64,000 bases of DNA, taken from positions 682,001 to 746,000 of the forward strand of contig JAJOHG010000006.1 of assembly GCA_021029095.1 (NCBI GenBank), read 5' to 3'. The DNA comes from Phellopilus nigrolimitatus. Its lineage: Eukaryota > Basidiomycota > Agaricomycetes > Hymenochaetales > Hymenochaetaceae. Position numbers and translations under genes: made by a program. Below are positions 46,664 to 56,673 of this stretch, in pieces (position 1 is the stretch's first letter; each line of letters starts with the position of its first letter). The notes beneath the pieces are model-generated. The model made no database searches and was not told the origin of the DNA. It saw only the letters and a program-made list of their open reading frames with translations.

Positions 46664-46845
46664 CTGCAGCAGCAGCAGCAGCAGGCGAGTGGATCAGGAT
46701 GGTGAGGCGAGAAGAGTGCCTGATACACGCAGAGCCTTGTCGAAGTCGCTTGCTCGATGTGACGTCGACTCCGGCGGCACGCGTGCGGCCTGCAACAGCA
46801 ACAGCAACGTAGCCGCCGCCGCAACAGCAACAACAACAGCAGCAA
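46664..46845 (+). repeat. CAG/CAA trinucleotide runs
   Basis: A short CAG run (46664-46684) and a mixed CAA/CAG/CCG run (46794-46845) in a GC-rich intergenic island. Confidence 0.7.
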
Positions 46846-48724
46846 CTCCCACCGCCACCGTCCATGCGCCCAGTCGAACCATGCCGCGCTGAGCTGCACG
46901 CCCGCCCGCTCTCTCCGCGCGAACACGGCCGTCGACCCCTACCTGCACGCGCATGCGTACTCGACTTGCGCTCGCTCGATTACCGTCTCCATCCCCCAAC
47001 CCCGCTGTGTCCTCTCCCGAAGACACGCGCGTGCGTGCGGCAAATCGACCCAAACGGCACTGCGCGGACGTGTCAGCTGCGCGCGCACGCGGGGTTTCTG
47101 GTTTGCGTGGACCGTCCAGTACAGCTACGCGACGCGTCCGTTTTGCGGACGCTCGCGCGCTGCACTCCCGATTCGCCTCCGCTCGACCACCGGCGCCGCC
47201 GTCTCCCATGCCCGCCGTGTCCCTTTGCGAAGGCCTGCGTGCCCTTCCGTCCAACCCGCATGCGCGCGGAGCAAATCGACACAAGCGGCACCACCGGCGG
47301 CGGTACGTCGTGCTCGAGTTCGACAAGAACGAGATCCGAGAACGCGAGAGCGGGAAAGGTCTCAATTCAAAACCAACTATATAGTCTATTGAAATCACTA
47401 TCGTACTTTACACACGGACCCGCGCCAACTTGCGCTGGAGTCGAAATGAGCAAGCCTTCGTCTTCGCAGCAACACAGGCCCCGGGTGCCGGAACCGAAGT
47501 CCCAAACTACCGACTCGCAGCCAACAGCGCAAAACCCAGAAGATGGATTCCAAGAGATAGAGATAGTAGAGTGTACTGGTTTTACAGGTAGGAGATGCAG
47601 CTGTAGAGTAAGACGCGAGCGAGTATGTAGGTTCACCGCTAGCCACACTTGCGCACTGCTCCGTGGATCTGCACTCGAAACACAAAGCCTGCTCTGAGCT
47701 CTTGAGTTCGTTATTTACTGGATGCGCACTCCCATGAAGCTTGAAGCTGCGAAGCGCGGGGGTTCTCTAAGCAACGTATGAGAGAGAAGCAGAGATGCTC
47801 GCTACAATCCACATCTGCGTTTCGCCGAAGAATCTGCAGGAAGGAGAAGAGGCAGAACAGCCAGACACGTTCAATTTTCTCCGTGCAGATGCGGCCAGCC
47901 CGCTTTCACGATAATTACTCACTCGCCCGTAACTACCGCTGCTCTCTTGCACTTCACCAAGTCAAAACACATCTGGGCGAAGTTACTTATCATACTCGGA
48001 GAGTCGGAATCTTTTTACATCTATACATGCCGACTCTGCTCCAATTTATATAACTAATTAACTCGAGTTGTTTTTGGCCTGGAAATGAGGAAAGGTGCTT
48101 AGTTTGGAACCAACTTAAAATCAAAGGATTCGGAGGTAGATGAGAGAAGATAATTGCATTTGAAACCGAGTACAGAGATACAAGTGCGGAGCTAACTAGC
48201 TACAGACAAACCGAATATCTGAAGAGGCGAGTCAGCAAGATAGCAAACAGGACGCAGCGACACAAACTTATCCTTTGCATCGGAGGCAGTTGGTCTTACA
48301 TGGCTGTTTTGGCACTTTGAGGGAAACCTTAAAAATTCGAGAACAAAGACCTCCCAGCCCCATATTACCCGAGCACTTTCCGGCTTAAATCATGCAAAAC
48401 GGATGAGAACTGAGCTCAAAAACTCGTCCTGCGTGATTGCATGTACGCGCGGCTGAGGTCACGTGACGACCGAAAACGCGCTCATACCTCCTGCTCTTTT
48501 CTTTGCTACAAGTCTTTCCTCATAAACAAGCTACATGATATGAAGTGTTTATTGTACGTATAGTTTTAGTATACAGTTTTGTGGATTTTTTGAAAAGAAA
48601 AGTTAGCAAGGCGTGGCTGAACCGCCTTTGCCACCGGAATCCCTTAAATTGGCATGAGCCGATCATTTGTCAGATTACAAAGCGTGCACACTTTTTGGCA
48701 GGCGCTGTCTCCCCCACTCCTATT

Positions 48725-48800
48725 GGCCAGAGAAGAACAACCGTGACTTTCGCTCACAATAGGACTCGGGAGCGAAAGTCACGGTTTCTCTTTTCCGGCC
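48725..48800. promoter_or_regulatory. Long inverted repeat upstream of the MFS gene
   Basis: Arms 48725-48754 and 48771-48800 are reverse complements at 26 of 30 positions, with a perfect 16-base inner part (AACCGTGACTTTCGCT), separated by a 16-base loop. It ends 13 bases before a TATA box and 75 bases before the likely start codon. It could be an operator, a small mobile-element footprint or a hairpin. Confidence 0.85.
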
Positions 48801-48812
48801 ATGTAGTACTAG

Positions 48813-48820
48813 TATAAAAG
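48813..48820 (+). promoter_or_regulatory. Candidate TATA box of the MFS gene
   Basis: TATAAAAG lies 32 bases before the ATG at 48845, too close for normal initiation there, which favours the next in-frame ATG at 48875 as the start. Confidence 0.55.
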
Positions 48821-48874
48821 CTCTCAGCTTTGTGATTCTTAAGAATGATAAGGAAAATTCCTACCCCACGAACA

Positions 48875-50915
48875 ATGTCCTCGCATGTTGAGGCAGCACA
48901 TGAGTCCAGCGATGGTGACAGGCTGGCACAGGACAACCCGACGACCAAACTGTCTGAAGCTTGTCGAGAACGCACTCTATTGACGCCATATAGTGTCTTC
49001 GTGCACTGGGAGAGATGGACCATCGTAGCTTTGGTCGGTCTGGCCGGAATTTTTAGGTAGGTGGTCGTCAAATTATGTTTTCGTAAAGTGTCTTGATGTT
49101 TTTTTTTTAGCCCGCTTACGGCCAACATCTACTTCCCTGCTATACCGACCATAGCAGACGCCTTCCACGAATTGATAGAAAACATTAACTTGACTGTTAC
49201 AGTCTATATGATTGTCCAAGGACTTGGTGAGCCTCGGTCACTTTCAGCACTGGACTCCATCCATGTTCCTTGTATATGTGGGTTTTATTACTTAAATTCC
49301 AAATCCCCTAGCGCCATCTGTTTGGGGTTCAATAGCAGACCGGAAAGGACGCAGACCATCTTTTATCCTATGTCTAATAATTCTGATTTTATCGTGTATC
49401 GGCCTGGCTCTGGTACCTACCTCTGCTTATTGGTTGCTCATGGTACTCCGCTGTGTCCAAGCTGCCGGGTCTGCGAGCACCATTGCATTGTGTAAGCTAC
49501 TTCAATTCATTGTTTGCACTTGGTAGCTTATCACCCATCCTCGTATTGAATAGCTGCTGGCGTAATAGCCGATTTGATCCCGACTGAAGAACGAGGTGGG
49601 TTCATTGGGATATCGAATATTGGGCCAACGGTGAATTTTAATTAGCCACGTCTCACTGGAAGTACTTGGGCTTATGAAAATATAAACGTACAGATTGGAC
49701 CGTGTATTGGACCAGTCATTGGCGGTCTTCTAGCTGACGCACTGGGCTGGAGGCCAGTGTATTTTATCGTTCTATTATGTCGTGTAAAAGCTTGAAACAA
49801 TTCGCTTTTCCATAGGTCTATCTTCTGGTTCCTCGCGATTGCCACTGGCGCCTGCATGCTTTTTATGATTTTGTGTGCCTTCATTTTTATTCGCCCCATC
49901 TGCCTACTAATCTAGATAAAAGACTTCTTCCAGAGACTCTCAGAAGTCAAGTCGGGAACGGGTCCATCCCTGCACCGAAATGGAATCGAGCTCTCTTACC
50001 TATCATCGGTCGCTCTACTCTCGAGATCAGCCACGAAAGACCCCCGCCACGGCCGCTCCCAAATCCCTTTTTACTTTTTACGTCGCCGGACTTGATGCTC
50101 CTGCTTGTCAGCTTCGCGATCGTGTACTCGGCATTCTACGCTGTAACCGCGACTATCTCCCCGTTGTTCAGCCAGAATTTCCCGTTTCTGTCTGAGACTG
50201 AGATAGGGCTGTGTTATTTAAGTATTGGAGGTGGTGGTGCATTCGCGACGGTGTCGGCGGGCAAGCTATTGGATAGACAATATATGCACGTCAAGAGGAA
50301 ATTCGATGCGGTCAACAACTCCGACCCGGAGAAGACTCGTAATGGTACTGATAGCCCCCACGGCGATTCATCTGCAGGGCACGACGAATTTCCGATTGAG
50401 AAAGCACGCCTGCAAACTCAGTACATCTGGATACTCGTATTCTCTGCGAGCTGTATCGGCTATGGCTGATGTATCCAGTCGAAGACCAACATCGCTGGGC
50501 CTCTTGTGTTGCAATTTATTTGTACGTAGGTGATCGCTCATATGAACCATCCATTAATCGCTCCCTTGCTTTAGTGGGGTTTTCGGTGGTCGCTACTATG
50601 ACCAACGTGCAAACGCTTAGTGTTGATCTCTTTCCTACACAAGGATCGTCTGTTACGGCCGCTGTAAGTCCAGTCCTTTGACAGAAACGTACACTCCCTT
50701 ACGTTGAACCATAGAACAATCTTGTCCGCTGCCTATTAGGTGCGACGGTAGTGTCGATTATCAACATCATCACGGATGCTATTGGGCCTGGATGGACGTA
50801 TACCCTCTGCGGAGGTATTTGCGTCCTGACGTGGCCTATGGTTGTACTAGAACTGAAGACGGGACCGGCATGGAGGAAGAGAAGAACAGAACGCAATAGA
50901 CAAGCGCAAGATTGA
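48875..50915 (+). CDS. MFS drug:H+ antiporter (DHA1-like), in-frame stop
   Basis: Twelve-helix plasma-membrane exporter of the major facilitator superfamily, DHA1/QDR-like. Start taken at 48875 (MSSHVEAAHESS) because of the TATA box position. Blocks: ERWTIVALVGLAGIFSPLTAN, IYFPAIPTIADAF, NLTVTVYMIVQGLAPSVWGS, IADRKGRRP (motif A), LRCVQAAGSASTIAL, AAGVIADLIPTEERGGFIG, IGPCIGPVIGGLLAD (antiporter motif C), LGWRSIFWFLAI, LLPETLR, then the second half. The intron after LGW appears to be GC-AG (AG|GCCAGT). At 50467-50469 a TGA interrupts the frame exactly where a Trp is expected (GYG-W-CIQSKTN); the frame then continues unchanged to QAQD and TGA at 50915. It is a nonsense change or a base error. 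Without readthrough the last four or so helices are lost. Confidence 0.82.
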
Positions 50916-52595
50916 AGATCCATTGACGTGTAATAGAGTACCCTTAACTCCTCTCCGTTTTTCTTATGTATAATAAATGCCAGTCATTTATAAGTTCCCC
51001 AACTGTCGAAGTCTTTCCCCTGCTTATATGTGTACCGCCGACTGTGGCTGGTCACGAACCTAGGGGATGCGGGCCGAAGCTTCCGAAGCATTGCGGCAGA
51101 AACTTAATTCGCCTAATCTTGAGTTATTTACGTAAGTTAAACGCAGTCCTGCGGATTTGAGTTGATTAATGCTGTATGCGCACCTTGGCTTGTAAGGCCT
51201 GTCAGTGAGCGCAATCGTCACTGGAAGACCACACTTAGGATGAAAGTATTCCAAAACAAGTCTAACCTGGGCGCGTGGACCGTCTTTCTCGAAGTTACAG
51301 TTTCTGTCTTCCTCGGTTTACTTGTTCTGCTATTCCATGAATATACTTGTGAACAAGTATTTCATGCCCATAGTATAAGAGTCCGGATATCGGATAGCCA
51401 TTGTCCAAGAGACCTGGTTGATACGAGAGTTAATGCAAGCAAGTCGTGTTCCGGCCTGGATAGAGCTTGAGTTTCTTAACCGACACCAACGAGTGAAATC
51501 TGGTCTGTCATCCGGACAAAGAACACCAAATCCGAGTCCAGATCATCCATCCGGCCAAAAAACACCCGAATAGTTAAGAACATGTTCGGCCGTTGTCAGG
51601 ATTGTAATACCGCGATCCTTCAGGCGCAGAATGAAGGTGCGTAGCGAGGCAGCGACCAGTTAGAGGCGCAACAACGTACGCGGGGAGATAGATACCGAGT
51701 CCCCTGAAAGAATCGCCTGAATTTCTGGCCGACTTCGGCAAGACTTCGCGCAGAATTGCCTCGATGAACCTAAACCATATCCAATCGTACCTCATACAAG
51801 TCCGAGCTGAGGGTCATAAGCGTCATAAGCTGTGAGGCTGAGGGGGAGCGAGGGTGGGTACACAGAAGCCAGCCACTTCGATGAGAAGGGCAACCAAGAT
51901 GATTCAGCAACGAAAAAGACACACGCGCCCGGATGCTGAATGTCAATATCCGAATTGCTCGTAGCTGCCAGCTCAGCGAATACGGTGCACCGTCGCCCAC
52001 CATTGGCTGACGATGGCACAATACACTCGCAACGGTCGTCGTCGGCACAGGCTTTGGAAGGCGCAGGTCGTGTTGGTGATGCGAGACGGAAATGGAGACT
52101 CGCGCGCCAATTGGTTGCACAGTCAGCGCGGGCTTGCTTATAATACGCCTGCCACCTCATCGATCCACACTGACACTCACTCATCCCCCACACCACCCAC
52201 CATTTCCTGCAACGCAAATGTGAGTATCCGTTTATCCTGCGCGGCTTCCTCGACGACATCAATCCGCTCGCGAGTCGCGGACGTATGAAATTACTGCATC
52301 CGCCGAGCTAGGCTTCTCGGGGCCACATTAGCCTGCTTCAGGCATGACGCCGGCCTGTGCGCGCTAGACGTACACCCGCGCAAGAGGACGATTTGTATCC
52401 CTCTACGCTGCTTATCACACGAAGCAGCGAGCGCCGTACTGCTGTGCTTCCCATCTGCGGAAATGTCTCCGAAGCGCTGCTTTGCGGCGTCGAACATGCA
52501 TATAATGACTTATGGCTGATGAACTCCTTTGACTCGTTTGCATATACGCTCTGTCTTCGATCCCCCGACCAATCGTGCTCGGTGATAAACGACCG
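50916..52595. other. Non-coding region
   Basis: No gene is seen. Two imperfect direct repeats (CATCCGG followed by C/A-rich AAGAACACC-like sequence) lie at about 51508-51531 and 51551-51573. The right end holds the ATX1-like gene's promoter. Confidence 0.5.
51508..51573 (+). repeat. Imperfect short direct repeat
   Basis: Two copies of a roughly 24-base unit beginning CATCCGG, 20 bases apart, in intergenic DNA. Confidence 0.5.
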
Positions 52596-53464
52596 ATGAC
52601 CATCATCGTTCCTGCGTCCACTCCTGCGTCCGCTGCCGCCATGACGGACACGCGTTCTCCCTCTCCCACGTCTGTCACTGAACAACCCGTAGACGTCGAA
52701 AGCGCCACTCAACCCCAATCTAACGCTACACCCTCGAACGAAGTGACAATGGTGCGTGTCCAGCACGGCTGTCGATAGATAATGTACTGGATCTAAATAT
52801 GAGGCATTTTTGCCGGCTGCAGAGCGAACACGTGTACAAGTACAAGGTTAAGGTGCGTAGCCCGCTACAATGTCTCTACGACTTGGGACGGATGATGCTG
52901 ATTTGGTTCTCTTCCTTTTCTCTGTGTTTTCCTGGACACCTCTGGTGCAATGGCGTGTCCTTGCGGATCTTTCTTCCGGTTCTTGCTTCGCATTGACTCT
53001 GCCTGGCGCCGTGGTCGTGTAAAACGGGACCGAACGTTCCTTAGATGACCTGCGGAGGCTGCTCCGGCGCGATCGAGCGCGTGCTCGCGAAGGCACAACG
53101 TGAAGGTGCGTCCACGTTCCTCCCTTCTCCCTCCGCACATTCGCGAGCTCACTCGCCCGCACAGGCGCCGGCGTCGACTCGTACACCGTCTCCCTCGATG
53201 CGCAGTCCGTCGACGTCAAGGGCGCGATCGCGTTCGACGAGCTCACGCGGCGCATTGAGAAGACGGGAAAGCAGGTGCGCGGCAGCTCGTTCCTTCCGCA
53301 CCCCTATTTATCATCAACTCAACTTCGTTTTCGTTTTCATTTTCGTTTTGCGCAATCCTTCTTTCTCGGTGCAGATCCTTGAGGCGAACGAAGTGGGCGC
53401 TCTGGCTGCCGACGAGTCCGCTGAGCAGGTCTCGCTTGCCGCGGCGCCCGTCGCCGTTGTGTGA
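52596..53464 (+). CDS. ATX1-type copper chaperone with N- and C-terminal extensions
   Basis: Small heavy-metal-associated (HMA) protein that would carry Cu(I) to P-type ATPases of the secretory pathway. Exon 1 has two possible ATGs, 52596 (MTIIVPASTP) and 52641 (MTDTRSPSP); the first is listed, the second is equally possible. A small exon (SEHVYKYKVK) gives the first beta-strand, then the exon starting at 53045 gives MTCGGCSGAIERVLAKAQ with the MxCxxC copper site. Further exons encode GAGVDSYTVSLDAQSVDVKG and FDELTRRIEKTGKQ, then ILEANEVGALAADES to the stop at 53464. Usual ATX1 is about 70 residues; here about 40-55 Ser/Thr/Pro-rich residues precede the domain and a short acidic/Ala tail follows. 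All four GT-AG introns hold frame. Converges on the ADH gene. Confidence 0.8.
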
Positions 53465-53904
53465 ACAGCCTTGAGCTCTGTATTTTGGATGCGTTGGATC
53501 TTGCCTGGACGGCTAGAGATCTGAACTAAGTGCGAAGAAGAATGGAAATGTACTACCTTGTTTTTGGTTTGTTATTCAGTATTGGAAATGCGATTAGTTT
53601 GTGTTAGGGGGAGCATGTCCAATATTTCCTAAATTCCAAGTGGCGCTGCGACCTTCCTCTGTGCAAGGCATGTCGATTCCTGACATGTTGGGCGTATAAG
53701 GTATTTGTATAAAGGGACGGGAAGTGTTTCGATGCTGGGATGACTACATTGAGAATACGACTAACTACATATAATTACAATCTTGTACAGGTTCTTTTTT
53801 TCCAGTGCTCCGTGCTACTCGTAAGTGATAAAGCTCTTTTCCAAGTGTCCCAGAAGCGATGGATGAGAGGAGTGGAGAGGGAGTCATCGTGATCGACGAA
53901 GGAT
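53465..53904. other. Intergenic region between convergent genes
   Basis: Shared 3' flank of the copper chaperone and alcohol dehydrogenase genes; no gene seen. Confidence 0.6.
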
Positions 53905-55272
53905 TTACATCTCGAGCACGGTGCGGCCGGGGATCAAGCCTTCTTCCATGCCTTCAAAGACACTGCAAAGAGGGACAAATCAGAAAGGAAAAGGAAGAGA
54001 AGGGAAGAGAGAGACACGCACCTCTTGAGGTCGCCGATCTTCTTGAGCGCGAAGTGCACCTTGACCTTGCCGGCGGCGGCGATCTCGAGCGCCTCGATCG
54101 CGTCCTGGCGGTTGCCGACGTACGAGCCCACGATGCGGATCGACTTGAACACCGTCCAGAACACGTTCGCGCCGAGCGGCGCGTTCGGCATGCCGACGAC
54201 GACGAGCGTGCCCGTCGGGCGCAGGTAGTCGACCGCCTGTTCGTACGCGCTCTGGCTCGCCGCGGCGACGACCGCCGCGTGCGGCCCGAGCCCGCCCGTC
54301 GCGGCTTTGATGTCCGCGACGAGGTCCTTCGTCTCCCTGAAGTCGATCCACTTCTCTGCGCCGAGCGAGAGGACGAGCTTCTTCTTCTCCTCGGTGGTGT
54401 CGATGCCGACTACGCGCAGGCCCATCGCGTGGGCGTATTGCACGGCTAAAAGGCGCGCGCACGGTTTAGCTCTTCTCTCTCTCTCTCTCGGATACTATAG
54501 CTGCGACTTACCCAAGTGGCCGAGTCCTCCACCGGCACCGGGGATGACGACGTAGTCGCCGACTTTGGTGTTGCTGTTCTTAAGCGCCTTGTAGACGGTC
54601 ACGCCCTACATACGAAGGTGAGCAAGCGTGTAAAACTAAAAGGCATTAACAGATGCGTACAGCGCAGAGGATGGATGCAGCACCGGCGCTGTCGAGCTCC
54701 TTTGGTATGGGCGTGACATGGTGCACGAACGAGACCTATTGGAGACATAAACGAAGGAGAATGCAGCCAAGGGACATAATCACGTACAACGTATTGCGAG
54801 AAGGTACCGTCGACGGTGTATCCGCTCAGTTGCACATTGACACAGTCTGCGTTTTCAAGACTATATTTGTCACTGTCGAAAACAACAATGAGACAAAACG
54901 CGCACTCATTTCGAAGCCCTTGCGGCAGAACTCGCAGTCGAGGCAGGAGTTGGCGATCCACTTGATGCCGACGCGGTCGCCGAGCTGGACGGGGGAGTTG
55001 ACGGTGTTCGGGCCGATGGCGACGACCTCGCCGACGCCCTCGTGGCCGCCGATGAGCGGGTTGTTCGGCTTGACGGGCCAGTCGCCCTGCTTGGCGTGGA
55101 GGTCGGTGTGGCAGACGCCGGTGTGCGAGAGGCGCACGAGGCACTCGCCCGGGGCGAGGTCCTGCGCCTGCTTGACGGGGTGGCTCGTGCGGATCTCGAT
55201 GGGCGCGCCGATGCGCTCGACGACGGCGGCGGTCTGCTTCTGCGGGATGGTGAAGTTCGCGAGGGTGGACAT
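53905..55272 (-). CDS. Zinc-dependent alcohol dehydrogenase (ADH1-like)
   Basis: Medium-chain, zinc-containing NAD(P)-dependent alcohol dehydrogenase, probably cytosolic, interconverting ethanol and acetaldehyde or similar alcohols. Start ATG at 55272 ([13 protein letters not shown]). Catalytic zinc ligands are in [17 protein letters not shown] and [13 protein letters not shown] (GHE); structural zinc cysteines in [17 protein letters not shown] (four Cys, the last across an intron). Then [32 protein letters not shown], coenzyme loop [38 protein letters not shown] (Asp suggests NAD), [20 protein letters not shown], and the end [11 protein letters not shown]. Exons join by GT-AG introns and hold frame. 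High GC and strong codon bias suggest high expression. Convergent with ATX1. Confidence 0.9.
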
Positions 55273-56673
55273 GTTGTTGAAGAGGAAGGAGGAGGTGCTG
55301 GGTGGTAGTGGTGGTGGTTGTATGCGGTGGTGGGATAAGAATGCGGTGATGGGCGCTTTTATGACGCTGAGAACAGGAGCTGGTCGAAGATACATGGGGA
55401 GCAAAATACGCACCGGACCGAGAGTCTATAGAAATTATACATAGCCAAAGCGGATTTCGACGGTGGGGTGGCGCTACAGCCGTGCTAGCTGCTATATAAC
55501 TCCCTTTTATGGTAAACAGATGTCCTTATGCGGCAATTAGTAAGCAACTCGTAAGACATCGGGAGCGCAGTGACGAGGGACACGACGCATGTCGGAGCGC
55601 GCATCGGTCAGCTGGCCTCGATATGAATGTCTCCTCGCGCTAAAAGCACAACAAGAATTCACTCGTGGATATTTTGACATCAGTCGCTGCATCATGCCGC
55701 GCATCATTTCGCTCGCCTTCCGTCGCACTCCGAGTTTCCGATATCGCTAAATCCGCTCGGGGGTCAGCTGCTGTAAGCCTCGAGTCTGGGCCTGCATGCG
55801 GTGATCGGCGCGGCTGAAGCAGTGCTCATGAGCCCATTGTGCCGAAGAAGACAGAGCCACATGTCCAGCGCATCTTCCCCTTGGAAGCGCTCAAAAATGT
55901 CCTTTTGAACGTCCAAGTTTCCAATAACCGTCGAGAGCATCTACTCACCGCTTTCACATTTCTCAGCAGTTATACTTCAAACCGGCTTAGTAGACGCGGA
56001 AGTATCCTGTCAATCCCGACACTCTGTACCTTATCTCATCCTCACCGGCTTTACGGGACGGCCACTCAGCCCAAGCGCGGATCGCGGCGCCGACAATTTG
56101 TATTATGAGGCCCTATTTCCGAGAGATAAGGACGAGCAGCCTCAACGCATGGATGAATAGCTGCGCATAGCGTGAACTTAGTCGAACTGATCCTGAATTT
56201 CCGAGGTTGAGCGGACGTGCTGGCGACCCACTCTCTAGATCAAGTTCTTTCTCCCTGCCCCCCCTTCCCCTAATTTTGACGCATCGACCCCACTCTTATT
56301 CGAATGGAGCACAAGCGGCGGTTCCCGACGCAGACATAAAGCATAATGAGAAAGACGGGAGGTCGCTTTATTCCATATGTTGAAATCAGATATGAAACTT
56401 TGGGCAAGTCCCTCCGAACTTAATGACTTATATCTGACGATCCGCTACAAACAAAAGACACCTAAGCACTTGCATGTAAAAATAGACTTCATGTTTTGTC
56501 TGATTGCGGTTCGAAGAAACAAAGATTTTCCTGCTTCGACGCTGGGAACACTGTGGCTGGGCGCCAGCCACAAAATGGGCGTTACTGTGACACCACCCGT
56601 CAACTTGGGAGACGCGAGCCACCACCGCGATTTCAACCCCCCACACCCAAGGTCTCGCCAACTTTCCTGTCCA
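55273..56673. other. Non-coding region
   Basis: ADH upstream region and the F-box gene's upstream region. Scattered open frames lack family resemblance. No repeats of note. Confidence 0.5.

Larger units (their letters stand above)
46175..48844. other. 2.7-kb non-coding region with GC-rich island
   Basis: Left part (46175-46560) is the P450 upstream region. From about 46560 to 47380 the DNA is GC-rich with CAG/CAA triplet runs and two diverged repeats; from 47700 it becomes AT-rich. A plus-strand open frame 46864-47697 and a long antisense frame both exist, which is expected from composition. The part from ATG 47447 (MSKPSSSQQHRPRVPEPKSQ) is the most protein-like piece, but no exon chain or family resemblance was found. 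Confidence 0.4.

Noticed and set aside
46694..47398. 234-codon minus-strand frame and overlapping 277-codon plus-strand frame
   Set aside because: Both arise from GC-rich composition; neither shows family resemblance, intron structure or a convincing start.
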